Counted from the first letter of the stretch, positions 8,051-16,104 are shown. The stretch is 64,000 nucleotides of DNA from Terrimesophilobacter bigeumensis (GCF_039537265.1 NZ_BAABAE010000002.1:248001-312000); one strand, 5' to 3'. Numbers and translations: made by a program. The notes: generated from the letters alone by a model not told the origin.

Positions 8051-9694
8051 TCAGGCGGCCAGCAGCGCGTCGGCGTCGAGGATCGTGTAGCTGTAACCCT
8101 GCTCGGCGAGGAACCGCTGGCGGTTCTGGGCGAAATCCTGATCGACGGTGTCGCGCGCAACGAGCGTGTAGAAGTTCGCGGGCAGGCCGGACTCCTTCGG
8201 GCGCAGCAGGCGACCGAGGCGCTGGGCCTCCTCCTGGCGCGACCCGAACGACCCTGACACCTGGATGGCGACGGTCGCCTCCGGCAGGTCGACCGAGAAG
8301 TTCGCGACCTTCGACACCACGAGCACCTTCGTCACCCCGTCGCGGAACTCCTGGTACAGGCGCTCGCGCTCGTCCACCGGGGTGGCGCCGGTCAGCTTCG
8401 GGGCGTCCAGGGCATCCGCGAGCTGGTCGATCTGGTCGAGATACTGACCGATGACGAGGATGCGCTCACCCTCGTGCTGCTTCACGAGTCGCCGTACGAC
8501 GCGCAGCTTCTCCGGCGCGGTCGCCGCGAGCCGGTACCGCTCGTCGTCGGCGCTCGCCGCGTACTCGAGGCGTTCCTGTTGCGGCAGGTCGATGCGCACC
8601 TCGAAACAGGATGCCGGGGAGATGAAGCCCTGCGCCTCGATCTCCTTCCAGGGGGCGTCGAACCGCTTCGGACCGATGAGGCTGAACACGTCGCCCTCGC
8701 GGCCGTCCTCGCGCACGAGCGTCGCGGTGAGGCCGAGCCGGCGGCGCGCCTGCAGTTCCGCGGTGAGTTTGAAGACGGGCGCGGGCAGCAGGTGCACCTC
8801 GTCGTAGATGACGAGACCCCAGTCCATGGCGTCGAGGAGCGAGAGGTGGGCGTACTCGCCCTTCCTCCTGGCGGTGAGGATCTGGTAGGTCGCGATCGTG
8901 ACCGGCCGGATCTCCTTCACCTGACCCGAGTATTCGCCGATCTCCTCCTCGGTGAGACTCGTGCGACGCAACAGCTCGCTGCGCCACTGGCGCGCCGAGA
9001 CGGTGTTGGTCACGAGCACGAGCGTCGTGGTCTTCGCCTCAGCCATGGCACCGGCCCCGACGAGCGTCTTTCCGGCTCCGCAGGGCAGCACGACGACCCC
9101 GGAGCCGCCGGCGAAGAAGCTGTCGATCGCCTGCGTCTGGTACGGACGCAGGTGCCAGTCGGCGGTGTCGAGGTCGATCTCGTGCGGGGTGCCGGGGGTG
9201 TAACCGGCGAGGTCTTCGGCGGGCCAGCCGAGCTTCATGAGCTCCTGCTTGAGCTGTCCGCGGGCCCAGGCCGCGACGCCGAAGCGGTCCGGGGCGAGCC
9301 GGCCGGTCAGCAGGGGGACCACGCGCTTGGCGCGGGCGATCTCGGCGAGCACCGCGGCATCCGTCGACCGAAGTTCGAGCTCGCCCGCCTCGGTGCGCTC
9401 GACCACGAGACGGCCGTAGCGGGCGACGCTCTCCCGGATGTCGATGGCCACCGATTGCGGGACGGGGAAGCGCGAGTACCGCTCGAGCACGGCGAGCATG
9501 CCCTGCGCATCGTGGCCCGCCGCACGGGCGTTCCAGAGGCCGAGCCGGGTGATCCGGTAGGTGTGGATGTGTTCGGGGGCGCGCTCGAGCTCGGCGAAGA
9601 CGGCGAGGTCGTGGCGAGCGTCCTCGGCATCCGGGTGCGCGACCTCGAGCAGCACGGTGCGATCGCTCTGCACGATGAGGGGGCCGTCAGACAT
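8051..9694 (-). CDS. XPB/Rad25-family DNA helicase
   Basis: A 547-residue superfamily 2 helicase. An N-terminal domain precedes Walker A at residues 206-210 (LPCGAGKT) and the DEVH box at 298-301. LGLTATLVREDGRE is motif III with the RED motif typical of XPB, and QRLGRLLRP is motif VI. Eukaryotic XPB opens promoters and damaged DNA; actinobacterial homologues are thought to work in DNA repair. It lies 30 bp downstream of the helicase-associated-domain gene, and the pair probably forms one operon and possibly one complex. Confidence 0.92.
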   Translation of the reverse strand: MSDGPLIVQSDRTVLLEVAHPDAEDARHDLAVFAELERAPEHIHTYRITRLGLWNARAAGHDAQGMLAVLERYSRFPVPQSVAIDIRESVARYGRLVVERTEAGELELRSTDAAVLAEIARAKRVVPLLTGRLAPDRFGVAAWARGQLKQELMKLGWPAEDLAGYTPGTPHEIDLDTADWHLRPYQTQAIDSFFAGGSGVVVLPCGAGKTLVGAGAMAEAKTTTLVLVTNTVSARQWRSELLRRTSLTEEEIGEYSGQVKEIRPVTIATYQILTARRKGEYAHLSLLDAMDWGLVIYDEVHLLPAPVFKLTAELQARRRLGLTATLVREDGREGDVFSLIGPKRFDAPWKEIEAQGFISPASCFEVRIDLPQQERLEYAASADDERYRLAATAPEKLRVVRRLVKQHEGERILVIGQYLDQIDQLADALDAPKLTGATPVDERERLYQEFRDGVTKVLVVSKVANFSVDLPEATVAIQVSGSFGSRQEEAQRLGRLLRPKESGLPANFYTLVARDTVDQDFAQNRQRFLAEQGYSYTILDADALLAA

Positions 9695-9724
9695 AACGTT
9701 CCAGTCTACGTCCCGCCGCCGTTG

Positions 9725-11557
9725 TCACGTCGGGGAGACGGCGGCGATGCTCGAGAGGGGGAGGGTGCGCTCGATCTCGGAGAGGGGGTCGCGTGCACGC
9801 AGGCGCCCGCCGGCGACGCTCGCCGGTTCGAGGCGGTAGTCGACGACCGTGTCGTTCGGCATCCGCACGCTCACCGTGACCGTCGCCTTCGACCGGATGG
9901 CCTCCTCGAGCTGCCGGTACAGCCAGGCCTGGCCGGGGTCGAGCGGGGCGCCGGCATCCGCGAGGCGAAGCCGTTCGACGAGCTGGCGCACCGGGTCGAC
10001 GGGCGCCGGAGCGCTCACGCGGGCGGACACCGGCCGTCGCACCTGCACGATGCGGCCGCGCGAGTCCTCTGCGGCCACCGGATAGCGTGCGTCGACGAGA
10101 GCCCAGTACACCTGCGATCGGTCGCGGCGGCTGACGAGCCGGTGCGTGTCGTTCGCCGCGAGGGAGAGGGCTGCGAGGCTTCGGTCGACGCGCACGGCGC
10201 CGAGTAGCGCGGAGTCCTCCGACCGCACATAGCTGACCGCCTCCGGGTCGCCGGAGGGCAGCGCGCCCACACGCAGCAGCCCGTGCCTCGCGGCGGTCTC
10301 TCCGATGAGATACCCGAGCGGCTGCGGCACCCCGGTGAGCGACACCTCCTCGAGGAACTCGAGCAACGATCCGGCGGTCTCTCCGGCTGCGATGGCCCGC
10401 CCGAGGCTTGCCGCCGAGAAGCGGAACCGCGAGGCGATCGCGCGTCCATCGACCTCGGCCATCGAGCGCAGCCGGGCGTCGATCCCGGGCTCGAGCGGCC
10501 CCGGCGCGACCGCGGAGAGGTCATGCTGCAGGTACACCTTGTCGACCGGATCGGGAAGGCTCTTCGCGAGCAGTTCCTCCGCGCGGGCAGTCTCGCCCGA
10601 GAGCAGTGCGGCGCCAGGCGTGCTCACGACCTCGCCTGCGGTGATCCCGAGCCGTTCGGCTTCCTCGAGCCGTGCCGAGACCCGCCCGGCGAGCCACGCG
10701 CCGCCGGCCGGGTAGAGCCAGGCGAGCCAGTCGCGAAGGCCCTGCCCCCACAGGATGTCGGGATGCTCGGCGAGACGGGACCGGATGTCGCCGGGCAGTG
10801 AGATCGCCCAGGTCTCGGCGAGCGCGACCCAGCGGCGACTCGCGGAGAGGTTGAGCCACGGGGGGCTCCCTTCGGCGACGAGGAGGCGCGCACCCTCCCT
10901 GCGCACGAGGCCGGCCGACTCCGCCGCGGCGACGAGCGTGGCCACGGCCGGCTCCTCGATCGCCATCGCATGAGCTAGACGGCGAGTCTCCGGCTGCCCG
11001 AGCGCACCGCGGGCGAGCAGGCGGGCCGGTTCGCGCTCGAGTTCGAAGAGCAGCTCAGCGGTCGCGGTCATCGCCGCGAAGGCGTGTTCTGCGGCGAGGT
11101 GGTCGGTGCTGGCTCGATCGGGTGCCGCGACGGCCGGATGCTCCGGCGGCGGTGCGTCGTCGCGCGGGTCGGGGAGGCCGAGCGACGGCCAGCGCGCGAG
11201 TTGTCCGGCGACCTCGGCCCAGCCCGCGATGCCCCCGTCGTCGAAGTCCAGGAGCAACTGCTCGTGCAGGCGTTCGACGGCCGGTGCGTCGAGGCCGAGA
11301 GCGGCCTTCGCCTGGCTGCCGGACATCCGCCCCCCTCCGGATGCGGCCCGCTCGCCGAGCGCGGCCAGCCCGGCGATGGCGTGCCGGTCGAGGCGCGAGA
11401 GGCAGGCCTGGAGCGAGTCCGGTTCGAGCAGGGCGTCGGCGAGGTCGAAGAAGTCCCGGATGCCGGTCGTCGCCACCCCTCGCCCGGCAAGCGCCGCGAC
11501 GAGCGCGTCGTCGCCCATGGCCCGCAACCGGGCGGCGAGGGCGAGGGTGCTCGTCAT
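9725..11557 (-). CDS. Helicase-associated domain protein (XPB partner)
   Basis: A 610-residue Ala/Leu-rich protein. The start ATG at 11557 (MTSTLALAARLRAMG) is preferred; upstream codons in the same frame are a low-complexity shadow of the opposite region. Its C-terminal third (VYWALVDARYPVAAEDSRGRI onward) matches the Helicase_C_3 type seen in proteins encoded beside actinobacterial XPB. The rest is predominantly helical, with repeated winged-helix-like segments. It has no Walker motifs. Position directly upstream of XPB suggests an accessory subunit analogous in position to archaeal Bax1, although no sequence homology is claimed. Confidence 0.72.
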   Translation of the reverse strand: MTSTLALAARLRAMGDDALVAALAGRGVATTGIRDFFDLADALLEPDSLQACLSRLDRHAIAGLAALGERAASGGGRMSGSQAKAALGLDAPAVERLHEQLLLDFDDGGIAGWAEVAGQLARWPSLGLPDPRDDAPPPEHPAVAAPDRASTDHLAAEHAFAAMTATAELLFELEREPARLLARGALGQPETRRLAHAMAIEEPAVATLVAAAESAGLVRREGARLLVAEGSPPWLNLSASRRWVALAETWAISLPGDIRSRLAEHPDILWGQGLRDWLAWLYPAGGAWLAGRVSARLEEAERLGITAGEVVSTPGAALLSGETARAEELLAKSLPDPVDKVYLQHDLSAVAPGPLEPGIDARLRSMAEVDGRAIASRFRFSAASLGRAIAAGETAGSLLEFLEEVSLTGVPQPLGYLIGETAARHGLLRVGALPSGDPEAVSYVRSEDSALLGAVRVDRSLAALSLAANDTHRLVSRRDRSQVYWALVDARYPVAAEDSRGRIVQVRRPVSARVSAPAPVDPVRQLVERLRLADAGAPLDPGQAWLYRQLEEAIRSKATVTVSVRMPNDTVVDYRLEPASVAGGRLRARDPLSEIERTLPLSSIAAVSPT

Positions 11558-11573
11558 GGGCTCCGGTCGTGCG

Positions 11574-11882
11574 CTAGCGCGCGTTCGCTTTCGCCGCGCG
11601 GGATCGTCGCATCCCGTTGGAGACGAGCACGACGATGATGAGCACGAAGGCGAGCGGCAGACCGAGGTAGGGGACGAAGAACACGGCGGGCCAGATCCCG
11701 TGGCTGAACCCGTCGTTCGCCCCGACGCCGGCGGAGGTCGCGACGATGACGGCGACGAAGCAGATGAGCGCAAGCGCCACGATCGCGACGATCATGATGG
11801 CGAGGATCCGCTCGAGGCGGCTGATGCCGGAGGGAGTGCCGGGTGCTGCGGTGGGCGAAGCGGGGTTCTTGGTCACAGTCAC
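11574..11882 (-). CDS. Small two-TM membrane protein
   Basis: About 102 residues with two strong hydrophobic spans (LAIMIVAIVALALICFVAVI, and LGLPLAFVLIIVVLVSNGM) separated by a short polar loop containing NDGFSHGIWP, and a basic C-terminus (RRSRAAKANAR). I chose the GTG at 11882; a second GTG at 11876 is equally possible, and neither has a clear ribosome site. The longer upstream frame would overlap the cold-shock gene promoter. It lies immediately upstream of the helicase-associated gene on the same strand. Function unknown. Confidence 0.6.
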   Translation of the reverse strand: MTVTKNPASPTAAPGTPSGISRLERILAIMIVAIVALALICFVAVIVATSAGVGANDGFSHGIWPAVFFVPYLGLPLAFVLIIVVLVSNGMRRSRAAKANAR

Positions 11883-11970
11883 AAGGATACGCACCGCCGG
11901 ATTGCCCGTAGGCTTGAGACAGAAGATCGTCCGCGCTCGACTGCGCAGCGACCGAGAAAGAGGTAATGAC

Positions 11971-12351
11971 ATGCCCACCGGCAAGGTCAAGTTCTATGAC
12001 GATGAGAAGGGCTTCGGCTTCATCAGTTCCGATGACGGCCAGGAGGTCTTCCTGCACGCCTCTGCGGTGCCCGCGGGAGTCACCATCAAGAGCGGCATGA
12101 AGCTCGAGTTCGGCATCGCCGACGGCAAGCGCGGGGCGCAGGCGCTCTCGGTGCGCGTGCTCGAGGCGCCGCCGAGCCTCGCCAAGATGAGCCGTAAGCC
12201 TGCGGATGACATGGCCGTCATCGTCGAGGACCTCGTGAAGGTGCTCGACAGCATCGGCTCGAACCTCAAGCGCGGGCGCTACCCGGAGTCCAGCCACTCC
12301 CGCAAGATCGCCGCCATGCTGCGCAAGGTCGCGGACGACCTGGATGCCTGA
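11971..12351 (+). CDS. Cold-shock-domain protein with C-terminal extension
   Basis: A 126-residue protein. Residues 1-67 are a cold-shock domain with RNP1 (KGFGFI) and RNP2 (VFLHAS), binding single-stranded nucleic acid. The remaining 60 residues form a predicted helical extension (KPADDMAVIVEDLVKVLDSIGSNLKRGRYP) that ordinary 67-residue Csp proteins lack but that is common in actinobacteria. AGAGG at 11959-11963 lies about 7 bp before the ATG. Its last 8 bp overlap the DUF3027 gene, implying translational coupling. Confidence 0.9.
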   Translation: MPTGKVKFYDDEKGFGFISSDDGQEVFLHASAVPAGVTIKSGMKLEFGIADGKRGAQALSVRVLEAPPSLAKMSRKPADDMAVIVEDLVKVLDSIGSNLKRGRYPESSHSRKIAAMLRKVADDLDA

Positions 12352-12994
12352 GTCGGCGGGGAAGGCCGGCGCCGCGCCCACAGCCGAAGACGTCGCACTC
12401 GCCCGCGAGGCGCTCCTCGACATCACGACGGCGTCGACGATCGGGGAGCCCGTAGGGTCGATGGTCGGCGAGGAGGGCGTGCTCACCCTCTACTTCGATA
12501 CCACCATGGCCGGTTACCCCGGCTGGAGGTGGACGGTGAGCATCGCGCACGTCGACGGTGCGGATGCGTCGGTGCTCGAGACCGAGTTGACCCCCGGCGA
12601 GGGCGCGCTGCTGTCGCCGGACTGGGTGCCATGGTCGGAGCGGTTGGCCGACTACCAGGAGGCGCAGGCGGAGCTCGCAGCGCAGGCCGCCGAGGGTGAC
12701 GACAGCGACGACGATGACGATGACGACATCGAGGATGACGACGACTTCGACGACGAGGACGTCCACGACGACGATGTGCTCATGCACAGCGGCGACCTCG
12801 ACGGAGTCGACATCGACTCGCTCGACGAGTCGGAGGGTGGCACGGGTGCCGCGGACTCAGTTCTGCCGGCGGTGGGTGACGACGAGGCCGAGCAGGCCGA
12901 GGGCGAGTCCGACGACGCAGGTCCACAGCCACCAGTGAAGGCCCGCCGCAATCAGCGGTCCAAGAAACAGCAGCAGGGCGACGAGGGCGAGTAG
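12344..12994 (+). CDS. DUF3027 family protein with acidic tail
   Basis: The first 110 residues match the actinobacterial DUF3027 pattern (GEPVGSMVGEEGVLTLYFDTTMAGYPGWRWTVSIA). Beyond that is a very acidic, low-complexity stretch (about residues 118-150, mostly Asp) and then a polar tail ending in a basic patch (KARRNQRSKK). The start overlaps the end of the cold-shock gene. The last 138 bp run antisense through the complete 3' half of the DUF2530 gene, an unusually long convergent overlap of two real genes. Function of the family is unknown. Confidence 0.82.
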   Translation: MPESAGKAGAAPTAEDVALAREALLDITTASTIGEPVGSMVGEEGVLTLYFDTTMAGYPGWRWTVSIAHVDGADASVLETELTPGEGALLSPDWVPWSERLADYQEAQAELAAQAAEGDDSDDDDDDDIEDDDDFDDEDVHDDDVLMHSGDLDGVDIDSLDESEGGTGAADSVLPAVGDDEAEQAEGESDDAGPQPPVKARRNQRSKKQQQGDEGE

Positions 12995-13090
12995 CCACAG
13001 GGCGAGGCCGACGAGCATGGCCTTGCGGTCATCCGTCTTCACCGGTTCGGGGTCGGGACGACGCTCCGAGTCCTTGAGCCACAAACGCAT
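12857..13090 (-). CDS. DUF2530 family membrane protein
   Basis: A 77-residue protein. The N-terminal MRLWLKDSERRPDPEPVKTD is polar and matches the DUF2530 start; two transmembrane segments follow (about 29-50 and 54-72), ending in THRRQN. It lies 3 bp from the end of serC on the same strand. Its coding sequence is overlapped over 138 bp by the convergent DUF3027 gene. The family is actinobacterial and uncharacterised. Confidence 0.75.
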   Translation of the reverse strand: MRLWLKDSERRPDPEPVKTDDRKAMLVGLALWLLALVALLLFLGPLIAAGLHWWLWTCVVGLALGLLGLVVTHRRQN

Positions 13091-13093
13091 GCG

Positions 13094-14206
13094 TTACAGG
13101 TTACCCACCACATACTCGACGCAGGCGACGAGGGCGCGCACGTCATCCGAGTCGATCGCGGTGAAGGTCGCGACGCGCAACTGGTTGCGTCCGAGCTTGC
13201 GGTAGGGCTCGGTGTCGACGATGCCGTTCGCCCGCAGCGCCTTCGCGACCGCGGCGGCATCGACCGTGTCGTCGAAGTCGATCGTGACGACCACCTGCGA
13301 GCGGTGGTCGGGGTTCGCGACGAAGGGATGCGCATAGTCGGTGCGCTCCGCCCACTCGTAGAGCAGACCTGAGGACTCGGCCGTGCGTGCGTCCGCCCAG
13401 GTGAGGCCGCCGTTGGCGTTGATCCAGTCGACCTGGTTCTCGAGCAGCAGGAGGGTGGAGATCGCCGGGGTGTTGAGGGTCTGGTCGAGCCGCGAGTTGT
13501 CGATCGCGTTCTTGATGCTCAGGAACTCGGGGATGTACCGCCCACTCGCGGCCACCCGCTCGACGCGTTCGATCGCGGCGGGGGAGAAGAGGGCGAACCA
13601 CAGGCCGCCGTCGGAGGCGAAGTTCTTCTGCGGCGCGAAATAGTAGACGTCGGTCTGGCCGGCGTCGAAGTCGATGCCGCCCGCCGCGCTCGTCGCGTCG
13701 ACGACGGTGAGGGCGCCGGCATCGCCGACGACTCGCGTGACCGGGGCCATGACTCCGGTGGAGGTCTCGTTGTGAGGCCACGCATACACGTCGATGCCGG
13801 ATGCCGGGGCGGGTTCGCTGCGGCTTCCCGGCTCGGCGCTGCGGACATCCGGGGCCTGGAGCCATGGCGCGCCGGCGGCTGCGGCGAACTTGCCGCCGAA
13901 CTCGCCGAACACGAGGTTCTGGCTGCGGTTCTCGATGAGGGAGAAGGCGGCGGCATCCCAGAACGCGGTCGATCCGCCATTGCCGAGCACGACCTCGTAG
14001 CCGTCGGGCAGGCGGAACAACTCGGCGAGGCCCGTGCGCACCCGGCCGACGAGGTTCTTCACCGGCGCCTGGCGGTGGGAGGTGCCGAGGAGGGCAGCGC
14101 CCGCGCCGGCGAGGTAGGCCACCTGCTCCGCACGCACTTTGGATGGGCCGCAGCCGAATCGACCGTCGGCAGGCAGCAGGTTGGTGGGGATCGTCAGCTC
14201 CGGCAT
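13094..14206 (-). CDS. serC: Phosphoserine aminotransferase
   Basis: A 370-residue PLP-dependent class V aminotransferase converting 3-phosphohydroxypyruvate to phosphoserine in serine synthesis. Visible features: the N-terminal FGCGPSKVR substrate motif, SHRQAPVKNLV, the PLP-contacting NGGSTAFWDAA, and the PLP-lysine region YFAPQKNFASDGG. The length and motif order match the actinobacterial/mycobacterial-type SerC. Its 5' end faces the dtxR-family gene, so the iron box in between may affect both. Confidence 0.92.
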   Translation of the reverse strand: MPELTIPTNLLPADGRFGCGPSKVRAEQVAYLAGAGAALLGTSHRQAPVKNLVGRVRTGLAELFRLPDGYEVVLGNGGSTAFWDAAAFSLIENRSQNLVFGEFGGKFAAAAGAPWLQAPDVRSAEPGSRSEPAPASGIDVYAWPHNETSTGVMAPVTRVVGDAGALTVVDATSAAGGIDFDAGQTDVYYFAPQKNFASDGGLWFALFSPAAIERVERVAASGRYIPEFLSIKNAIDNSRLDQTLNTPAISTLLLLENQVDWINANGGLTWADARTAESSGLLYEWAERTDYAHPFVANPDHRSQVVVTIDFDDTVDAAAVAKALRANGIVDTEPYRKLGRNQLRVATFTAIDSDDVRALVACVEYVVGNL

Positions 14207-14261
14207 GGTGCAATCCTAAGGCGGGGGTCGGGGCCGACAGCCGCCGGAACGCACAGCGGCG

Positions 14262-14280
14262 ACAGGTTAGGCTTGCCTAT
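14262..14280. promoter_or_regulatory. DtxR/IdeR iron box
   Basis: The 19-bp site ACAGGTTAGGCTTGCCTAT matches the known DtxR/IdeR consensus (TTAGGTTAGGCTAACCTAA) at 14 of 19 positions and contains perfect TAGGC/GCCTA half-sites. It sits 28 bp before the DtxR-family gene, implying autoregulation by iron or manganese, and 56 bp before the divergent serC start. Recognition by the adjacent regulator is inference from the family's known DNA preference. Confidence 0.75.
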
Positions 14281-14307
14281 GACGTTATGTTGCGGAAGGA
14301 GGCTCGC

Positions 14308-15018
14308 ATGGCCGATCTGATCGACACGACCGAGATGTACCTCCGCACGATCTACGAGCTCGAGGAGGAGAACATCATTCCCCTGCGCGCCCGCATCAGC
14401 GAGCGCCTCGGGCATTCCGGCCCGACCGTGTCGCAGACGGTCGGCCGGATGGAGCGCGATGGTCTCGTCGTCGTCGAGGACGACCGCCACCTGAGGCTCA
14501 CCCCGCAGGGCCGCAGCAAAGCGGTCAACGTCATGCGCAAGCACCGGCTCGCGGAGCGGCTGCTCTCGGACGTCATCGGCCTCGATTGGGCCCTCGTGCA
14601 CGATGAGGCATGCCGCTGGGAGCATGTCATGAGCGAGCAGGTCGAGAGGCGCCTCGTGGAGCTGCTCGAGCATCCGACCCATTCGCCCTACGGCAACCCG
14701 ATTCCGGGTCTCGAGGGCCTCGGCGACTCGGCGCCGTCGAACAAGTTCGCGGATGGCGTCGTCAATCTCGTGAACCTCGTGCTCGGCGCGGTCGGCCCGG
14801 TGAAGGGCACGATCCGTCGGCTGGGGGAGCCGGTGCAGTACGAGCCGGAACTGCTGGAGCAGTTGAGGGATGCCGGGATCGTCCCCGGCGCGAAAGCGAG
14901 TTTCGAGTCGGTGGGCGGCTACGTGGTCGCGAAGGCGGAGGGCGACGGCGAGGCCGTCGAGCTGCCGACCGAGGTCGCACAGCACATCTACGTGGGGACC
15001 GCCCGGTTCACTGGTTGA
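14308..15018 (+). CDS. DtxR/IdeR-family metal-dependent repressor
   Basis: A 236-residue protein with three parts: an N-terminal winged helix (TVSQTVGRMERDGLV), a dimerisation/metal-binding domain, and a C-terminal SH3-like domain (about 160-236). The metal ligands line up with DtxR: M10, C102, E105, H106, and H79 in RKHRLAERLL. C102 at exactly the canonical number favours an iron-type IdeR/DtxR over MntR, where this residue differs. The ATG at 14308 follows a GGAAGGAGG ribosome site. An iron box lies just upstream. Confidence 0.9.
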   Translation: MADLIDTTEMYLRTIYELEEENIIPLRARISERLGHSGPTVSQTVGRMERDGLVVVEDDRHLRLTPQGRSKAVNVMRKHRLAERLLSDVIGLDWALVHDEACRWEHVMSEQVERRLVELLEHPTHSPYGNPIPGLEGLGDSAPSNKFADGVVNLVNLVLGAVGPVKGTIRRLGEPVQYEPELLEQLRDAGIVPGAKASFESVGGYVVAKAEGDGEAVELPTEVAQHIYVGTARFTG

Positions 15019-15020
15019 TC

Positions 15021-15155
15021 GCACGGTCTCCACAGGCTCGACCTGAGATGGGCGTGCGGTCTCGACAGGCTCGACCTGAGACAAGGGGCACGGTCTCGGC
15101 AGGCTCGACCTGAGACACGGGGGCACGGTCTTCTCCGGTCGAGCTTGTCGAGACC
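15021..15155. repeat. Tandem REP-like repeats with an inverted copy
   Basis: Three direct copies of a 28-bp unit (15021-15048, 15055-15082, 15088-15115) share the core GGCTCGACCTGAGA behind a variable ACGGTCTCnnC. A truncated ACGGTC start follows at 15125, and an inverted version (GGTCGAGCTTGTCGAGACC) lies at 15137-15155. Direct and inverted units could fold into a long stem. Such GTCTCGACAAGCTCGACC elements are typical intergenic repeats of Microbacteriaceae. They directly follow the dtxR stop codon and may protect or end its transcript. Confidence 0.8.
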
Positions 15156-15241
15156 CCGGCGCGCCTGCGCAGCACCGATCCCGCGTTCTGGGTTACTCTG
15201 AAACGTCCTTGCAGTTCCGCAGAGAAGCTCGGGAGAGCCTG

Positions 15242-15340
15242 ATGACCAGCGGTCGCACCGTCCAAACCGTGGATGAGCGCGCCCTCTTCTTCATACGGCT
15301 GAGCAGCGGGTACGCCTGTCAGCGCACCCTGAACGCCTGA
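15242..15340 (+). CDS. 32-codon leader-like ORF
   Basis: An ATG ORF of 32 codons preceded by GGGAGAG 5 bp upstream. The predicted peptide begins MTSGRTVQTVDERALFF and ends YACQRTLNA. Its stop codon (15338-15340) directly abuts the first base of a strong intrinsic terminator. This geometry is what a ribosome-sensing attenuator needs: a ribosome held on the last codons would cover the 5' arm of the terminator stem. The gene downstream is an HNH nuclease. I do not recognise the peptide, and a short independent protein gene is an alternative. Confidence 0.5.
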   Translation: MTSGRTVQTVDERALFFIRLSSGYACQRTLNA

Positions 15341-15371
15341 GCACTGCCGCGTTTTGCGGTGGTGCTTTTTT
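15341..15371 (+). terminator. Intrinsic terminator behind leader ORF
   Basis: A 10-bp stem (GCACTGCCGC pairing with GCGGTGGTGC, two G-U pairs) with a GTTTT loop, followed directly by six Ts. It stands 80 bp before the HNH gene and starts at the base after the leader-ORF stop codon, so it may be a conditional terminator. Confidence 0.88.
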
Positions 15372-15451
15372 GTTCCGCTCACTCCCTCTCGTAGGTCTGC
15401 AGGGTGGGTCGAATTCCTGGAAGCCGTCCAGGACCCTTCGAAAGGATGAAC

Positions 15452-15952
15452 ATGCGTACCCTGGTCCTCAATGCGGGCTTCGAGCCCCTCGCCGTCGTGT
15501 CGTTCAAGCGAGCCGTCGTGCTGGTGATGAACGAGAAGGCGACGATCCTCTCGGCGGATGACGAGCACCCGGTGTTCACGGCGTTCGGCGCCTACGACCG
15601 GCCGTCGGTCATCCTGCTGACCAGGTATGTGCGGATTCCGACCGGACGTGCTGTTCCGGTGAGCCGCCGCGGCGTGCTGCGGCGCGACAACCAGCGCTGC
15701 GGCTACTGCGGAGGGTCGGCGACGACGATCGACCACGTGCTGCCGCGTTCGCGTGGGGGCAAGGACTCGTGGGAGAACCTGGTCGCCTGCTGCCTGCGCT
15801 GCAACAACGAGAAGGGCGACCGCACGCCGTCGGAGATGCGCTGGACCCTGCGCTTCCGTCCCCAGCCGCCGCATGGCACCGCCTGGCTCGTGCGCGGCAT
15901 CGAGCGCGCTCTGCCCGAGTGGGACGAGTTCCTGGCGCCCGTCGCCGCGTAG
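15452..15952 (+). CDS. HNH endonuclease
   Basis: A 166-residue protein with a typical zinc-supported HNH domain in its second half: CGYCGG, then IDHVLPRSRGGKDSWENLVACCLRCNNEKGDRTP. The catalytic His lies in IDHVLP and the metal-binding CxxC pairs are intact. The N-terminal part (TLVLNAGFEPLAVVSFKRAVVLVM) is typical of this widespread actinobacterial family, whose cellular role is unknown. The ATG at 15452 has AAAGG 7 bp upstream; ATG 15446 is too close to it. Expression may be governed by the leader ORF and terminator just upstream. Confidence 0.88.
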   Translation: MRTLVLNAGFEPLAVVSFKRAVVLVMNEKATILSADDEHPVFTAFGAYDRPSVILLTRYVRIPTGRAVPVSRRGVLRRDNQRCGYCGGSATTIDHVLPRSRGGKDSWENLVACCLRCNNEKGDRTPSEMRWTLRFRPQPPHGTAWLVRGIERALPEWDEFLAPVAA

Positions 15953-15969
15953 CTTCTGCTGGTCGGGTA

Positions 15970-15986
15970 GCGCGCCTTCGGCGCGC
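15970..15986. repeat. GC-rich hairpin within a REP-like sequence
   Basis: A 7-bp perfect stem (GCGCGCC/GGCGCGC) with a three-base loop, embedded in a GGTCGGGTAG...CATCGAAACC context that resembles intergenic repeats of this bacterial family. It follows the HNH stop codon by about 18 bp. No T-run follows, so it is not a classical intrinsic terminator. Confidence 0.6.
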
Positions 15987-16062
15987 GCATCGAAACCCCG
16001 GTTGATCGCATGCCAGGGTGCCCGATTCCCCGACCGCAGGTCACCCTGCCCTGGATCGGCCA

Positions 16063-16092
16063 TTGACAAAGTGAGATCGTCGCCGCTATCGT
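16063..16092 (+). promoter_or_regulatory. Sigma-70-type promoter of the catabolic operon
   Basis: A perfect -35 box TTGACA (16063-16068) and the -10 box TATCGT (16087-16092) are separated by 18 bp. Transcription would start near 16099, leaving a leader of about 60 nt before the crotonase gene. Two operator-like repeats lie just downstream, so repression by a roadblock is likely (inference). Confidence 0.72.
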
Positions 16093-16104
16093 CACCATCA
16101 AGGC

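Noticed and set aside
15021..15115. Three regularly spaced repeats as a CRISPR array
   Set aside because: Gaps between units are only about 5-6 bp, too short for spacers, the units are imperfect, and no cas gene is nearby.
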